A stretch of DNA of 9,844 bases from Myxococcota bacterium (GTDB lineage: Bacteria > Myxococcota > Polyangia > GCA-2747355 > JAKLHH01). The translations under genes and the position numbers were made by a program. Below the pieces are notes generated by a model. It searched no databases. It was not told the origin of the DNA and was given only the letters and a program-made list of their open reading frames with translations. This document shows positions 6,014 through 9,844 of this stretch, in pieces (position 1 is the stretch's first letter; every line of letters begins with the position of its first letter). The stretch covers positions 1 through 9,844 of the forward strand of contig JAKLHH010000190.1 in the NCBI GenBank assembly GCA_022710245.1, in the 5' to 3' direction.

Positions 6014-6095
6014 GGGGCGGCGCGGGAGGGCGTTGTTGGTTCACTCCGCAGCGTCCTGAAGGACGCGAGGACCGGCGCCCCCAAGGCCCCGCCCC
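6014..6095. repeat. Long imperfect hairpin, copy C of the dispersed palindromic family
   Basis: Outer arms GGGGCGG (6014-6020) and CCGCCCC (6089-6095), middle arms GGGCG (6028-6032) and CGCCC (6076-6080), inner stem GCGTCC-TGAA-GGACGC (6051-6066). The 5' internal loop reads TCACTCCGCA and the 3' side GAGGACCGG. Both match the loops of the elements inside the Hint gene and at 6157-6225, which separates this from a chance GC hairpin. Confidence 0.65.
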
Positions 6096-6156
6096 GAGCT
6101 GCCCGCAGCGGGCGCGGCGGCCGTGCTTCGCACTGCGCTTGCCCGCGAGTCAGCGA

Positions 6157-6225
6157 GGGGTGGGGCGGGCGCTGCTGTCTCATCCGGAGCGTCCCGAAGG
6201 GACGCGGGGCCGTTCTTCCCACCCC
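6157..6225. repeat. Long imperfect hairpin, copy D of the dispersed palindromic family
   Basis: Outer arms GGGGTGGG (6157-6164) and CCCACCCC (6218-6225), inner stem GCGTCCC-GAA-GGGACGC (6189-6205). The sequence before the inner stem, TCTCATCCGGA, closely matches TCTCATCCCGGA in hairpin B of the Hint gene. The stems differ in sequence but keep their pairing. Confidence 0.65.
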
Positions 6226-6259
6226 GCACTCTTGCGCTCCCAGGGCAAGGTCAGGGGGC

Positions 6260-6393
6260 GGGAGTCCGGTCACACCCCCAACCTTGCGCGAATTCGCGCA
6301 AGATTCGAGGGGGGACCCCAGGTCTCCCCTCCAACCTTGCGCGAATTCGCGCAAGATTCGAGGGTGGGAGTCCGGTCACACCCCCAACCTTGC
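6260..6393. repeat. 53-bp tandem repeat carrying a 20-bp perfect palindrome
   Basis: CTTGCGCGAATTCGCGCAAG is its own reverse complement and occurs at 6283-6302 and 6336-6355, 53 bp apart, each followed by ATTCGAGG. The intervening segments are related but of two types. The type ending in CACACCCCCAACCTTGC flanks the array on both sides: a 28-bp exact match between 6260-6287 and 6366-6393, 106 bp (two periods) apart. The other type lies between the palindromes. The third palindrome is lost after CCTTGC. The palindrome core GCGCGAATTCGC also occurs at 3963-3974, at the edge of the insertion in the Hint gene. Confidence 0.9.
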
Positions 6394-6410
6394 TCTGGAG
6401 AACAGGGCAT

Positions 6411-6554
6411 CTGCACGTCACGCCCGGCGTGGACCGCCGCGGGAGCCCGGCCGTCAAGGGGCAGCAGGTCGAGCTGCAGGGCCTCGACGGGTTCTTCGCC
6501 AGGACCAGCGCCCCCCGCGAGCGGGGCCCCGCGCGCCGCCGATCGCTGAGCTAG
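6411..6554 (+). pseudogene. Possible 3' remnant of a plus-strand gene
   Basis: From about 6411 the plus strand reads LHVTPGVDRRGSPAVKGQQ...GLDGFFARTSAP and ends at TAG (6552-6554). 46 of 47 sense codons end in G or C, and second positions are clearly less GC-rich, as in real genes here. Upstream the frame runs into the 53-bp repeat array, and no start codon suits the coding-like segment. It may be a gene truncated by the repeat region. Its stop interlocks with that of the response regulator in a shared CTAG (6551-6554). A GC hairpin inside it (CCCCG-CGAG-CGGGG, 6513-6526) could terminate the regulator transcript. No family recognised, and chance is possible. Confidence 0.3.
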
Positions 6555-7464
6555 AAGAGCTTCTCGAGCGTGACCGCGTTGCCGACGTCGTTGAAGCTGA
6601 GCGTGTCCACCGAGAGCCGCGCGAGGAGCACGCCGCGGCCGTGGGCGGAGAGGAGGTGCAGGGTGTCGGTCGGGTCGGGGAGCGCGCGCCAGTCGAAGCC
6701 GCCGCCCTCGTCGCTGATCGCGATGCGCAGCCGCCGCCCCTCGCGCGCGGCGAGCACCGTCACCCGGCGCTCGCGGAACGCCTGCGACTCCGCCCGCTCG
6801 CGCAGGACCCGGTCGAGCGCCCCGGCCTCGAGCGCCCGCGTCTTCTCCTCGTAGCTGAGCTCGAGGTTGCCGTGCTCGATGGCGTTCGTCACCAGCTCGC
6901 GGACCGCCAGGCTGAGCTCGAGGACCGCCGTGCGGTCGATGCCGCCGGCGCAGCGCCTGAGCAGCACGTCGACGAAGGGCGGCACCGCGGTGAGGTCGTT
7001 ACCGAGGCGGTAGGTCCAGGAGCTCTGCACCAGCTCCACCGCCGCCGGCAGCTCGCTCCCGGTGCCGACCGGCTGCCGCGCGGCCTCCATGCGCAGCAGC
7101 GCCGCGGTGAGGTCGTCGAGGCGCACCGGCTTCTTGACGAAGTCCGTCACCCCGGCGCGGAGCGCCTCGATCGCCATCGACTCGGAGCCGTGGCCGGTGA
7201 TCACCGTGACCGGCACCGCCGGGTTCTCCTGGCGGATGGTCATCGCCACCGAGAGCCCGTCGCGGCGCGGCATGCGCACGTCGGTGATGACCAGGTCCGG
7301 GTGGACGCGGCGGAAGAGGTCGAGCCCCTCCTCGCCGTCCGAGCCGGTGATCACCTCGTAGCCCTCGTCCTCGAGGAGCGCGCCGAGCTCCTCGCGCACG
7401 AGCTGCTCGTCGTCGACGAGGAGGATCTTGGTCCGGGCGGTGCCCGTGCTGCTCGGGGTCAGGG

Positions 7465-7468
<4 letters not shown>
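6551..7468 (-). CDS. Response regulator: receiver domain fused to RsbW-like ATPase
   Basis: The product has 305 residues. A receiver domain (about 13-128) has the acidic pair Asp19-Asp20, phospho-acceptor Asp63 (LVITDVRMPRRDG), Thr91 and Lys113. The C-terminal half (about 150-305) is a GHKL ATPase of the RsbW/SpoIIAB type: ELVTNAIEHGN with Asn195, DEGGGFDW (253-260) and HGRGVLLAR (276-284). There is no HisKA, DNA-binding or PP2C domain. RsbW-type ATPases typically hold sigma factors or phosphorylate STAS antagonists on Ser/Thr, so phosphorylation of the receiver probably controls such a switch (inference). The GTG start (7466-7468) overlaps the histidine kinase stop in GTGA and has GGAGG six bases upstream, so the two are translationally coupled and the upstream kinase is the obvious phosphodonor. 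The STAS or sigma partner is not in the window. Confidence 0.9.
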
Positions 7469-9363
<1,895 letters not shown>

Positions 9364-9445
9364 CGGGCAAGACTAGCGCGGCTGGGGGCGCGAGTGAAGG
9401 AATGCGCGCGGGCGCGGCCTCTCGCGGAACGGCCAGACGAGCTCA

Positions 9446-9494
9446 CCATGAAATAGCTCCGACCTTCGCGACGAAGGTCGACGATACTTCATGG
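9446..9494. repeat. 49-bp palindrome, copy 1 (left arm diverged)
   Basis: Two 23-base arms around a CGA loop. The right arm is identical to that of copy 2; the left arm has diverged in its outer half, leaving 19 of 23 pairs. The identity to copy 2 continues for 13 bases beyond the palindrome (CTGGCGGAGCTTC, 9495-9507). Confidence 0.85.
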
Positions 9495-9634
9495 CTGGCG
9501 GAGCTTCCACCGCCGGAGCGTCGACGTGGCGCCGAGCCCGACGGCGAAGACTAACGTGATTTCGCGAGAACCGACGCGAGCCGAGGCGGGGCGCCGCCGA
9601 CGCCGTCCCCCGCGCGGGTCACCGGCGCCCGGCA

Positions 9635-9683
9635 CCATGAAGTATCGCCGACCTTCGCGACGAAGGTCGACGATACTTCATGG
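9635..9683. repeat. 49-bp palindrome, copy 2 (near perfect)
   Basis: The left arm 9635-9657 (CCATGAAGTATCG then CGACCTTCG with one extra C between) pairs with the right arm 9661-9683 at 22 of 23 positions around a CGA loop. The only mismatch is a C opposite A. It is followed by the same CTGGCGGAGCTTC as copy 1. As RNA it would form a very stable stem in either direction. Confidence 0.9.
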
Positions 9684-9690
9684 CTGGCGG

Positions 9691-9716
9691 AGCTTCATCC
9701 TCGTCGAGGATGCGCT
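9691..9716 (-). terminator. Hairpin downstream of the right-edge gene
   Basis: CATCCTC-GTC-GAGGATG (9696-9712), extended by AGC/GCT with small bulges. It lies about 10 bases past the stop of the right-edge minus-strand gene and could be its terminator. No T-run follows. Confidence 0.4.
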
Positions 9717-9726
9717 TGTATTGGGT

Positions 9727-9844
9727 CTAGCGCGAGGCGCGCGGCGTCCCGTTCTTCGTCTTCGGCTTCTTCTTCGTCTTCGTCTTCGTCTCCGGCGCGA
9801 GGATCACGCGGGCCGCCTGGTCGAGCTCCTGCCACCAGGCCTCG
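9727..9844 (-). CDS. C-terminal end of an unrecognised gene with a Lys-rich tail
   Basis: On the minus strand a frame enters from the right edge and ends at TAG (9727-9729). The 38 visible residues start EAWWQELDQAARVILAPE and continue into a basic tail of Lys-Thr and Lys-Pro repeats ending TPRASR. Third positions are almost all G or C, supporting coding. The Lys/Thr tail resembles the flexible basic tails of nucleic-acid-binding proteins, but that is only a compositional likeness. The body of the protein is outside the window, so no function is assigned. Confidence 0.7.
   Translation of the reverse strand, partial: EAWWQELDQAARVILAPETKTKTKKKPKTKNGTPRASR

Larger units (their letters stand above)
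5974..6410. other. Repeat-rich intergenic region without a recognisable gene
   Basis: Between the MutH stop and a possible coding remnant I see no gene. In order the region holds a long imperfect hairpin (6014-6095), a small GC hairpin (GCCCGC-A-GCGGGC, 6101-6113), a second long hairpin (6157-6225), and a 53-bp tandem repeat with two copies of a 20-bp palindrome (6260-6393). It lies at the 3' ends of converging genes, so the hairpins may also serve as bidirectional terminators. Confidence 0.7.
9364..9726. other. Intergenic region upstream of the two-component operon
   Basis: This 363-bp gap separates two minus-strand genes. It contains two 49-bp palindromes (9446-9494, 9635-9683) and a smaller hairpin (9691-9716). 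No convincing gene was seen: the plus-strand frame starting at 9402 across the first palindrome has mixed third positions unlike the real genes. The operon promoter should lie in 9364-9445 or between the palindromes, but no clear -35/-10 or -24/-12 pair is visible. Confidence 0.6.

Noticed and set aside
6260..6393. CRISPR-like repeat-spacer array
   Set aside because: Only two full repeats, the spacers are related to each other, the period is a simple tandem repeat, and no cas gene is present.
9637..9728. Small plus-strand ORF starting with the ATG inside the 49-bp palindrome (MKYRRPSRRR)
   Set aside because: Codons lack the G/C third-position bias, and the sequence is explained by the palindrome.

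Overview
The window is very GC-rich, with G or C at almost every third codon position in the real genes. It carries a tail-anchored eukaryote-like Ser/Thr kinase, a Hint-domain lipoprotein and a PAS histidine kinase paired with a receiver-ATPase response regulator. This mix suggests a predatory or social soil-type deltaproteobacterium (Myxococcota/Polyangia-like). That placement is inference from gene content; no rRNA or other phylogenetic marker is present.

Layout, left to right. Positions 1-100 (minus) hold the 5' end of a lipoprotein gene, immediately after a cyclophilin-type peptidyl-prolyl isomerase gene (105-611, minus). Next on the minus strand is a 702-residue Ser/Thr kinase (742-2850). 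It has an N-terminal kinase domain, a long linker with an Arg/Asp/Glu dipeptide repeat and an acidic block, and a C-terminal membrane anchor. A divergent spacer (2851-3138) with a four-copy 16-bp tandem repeat leads to a plus-strand 653-residue lipoprotein (3139-5100). This protein is an internal duplication: two modules, each a four-cysteine domain followed by a Hint domain. The first Hint has lost its catalytic residues and carries a 93-bp in-frame insertion made of two palindromic elements; the second Hint looks intact. A hairpin and a possible minus-strand remnant (5125-5256) precede a clear MutH homologue (5299-5973, plus).

Positions 5974-6410 have no recognisable gene and are packed with repeats: two long imperfect hairpins related to the insertion in the Hint gene, then a 53-bp tandem repeat with a 20-bp perfect palindrome. 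A possible gene remnant (6411-6554, plus) converges on the response regulator. The minus-strand two-component operon follows: a membrane PAS histidine kinase (7465-9363) overlapping by 4 nt a response regulator (6551-7468) whose output is an RsbW-like ATPase. This suggests a phosphorelay feeding a partner-switching (anti-sigma type) circuit. Upstream of it, 9364-9726 holds two copies of a 49-bp near-perfect palindrome and a smaller hairpin. The window ends in the Lys-rich C-terminus of an unrecognised minus-strand gene (9727-9844).

The signalling genes (kinase, histidine kinase/regulator) are separate transcription units with no visible functional link to MutH or the Hint lipoprotein. The strongest unusual signal is a family of structured palindromic repeats found both in intergenic DNA and, in frame, inside a protein-coding gene.
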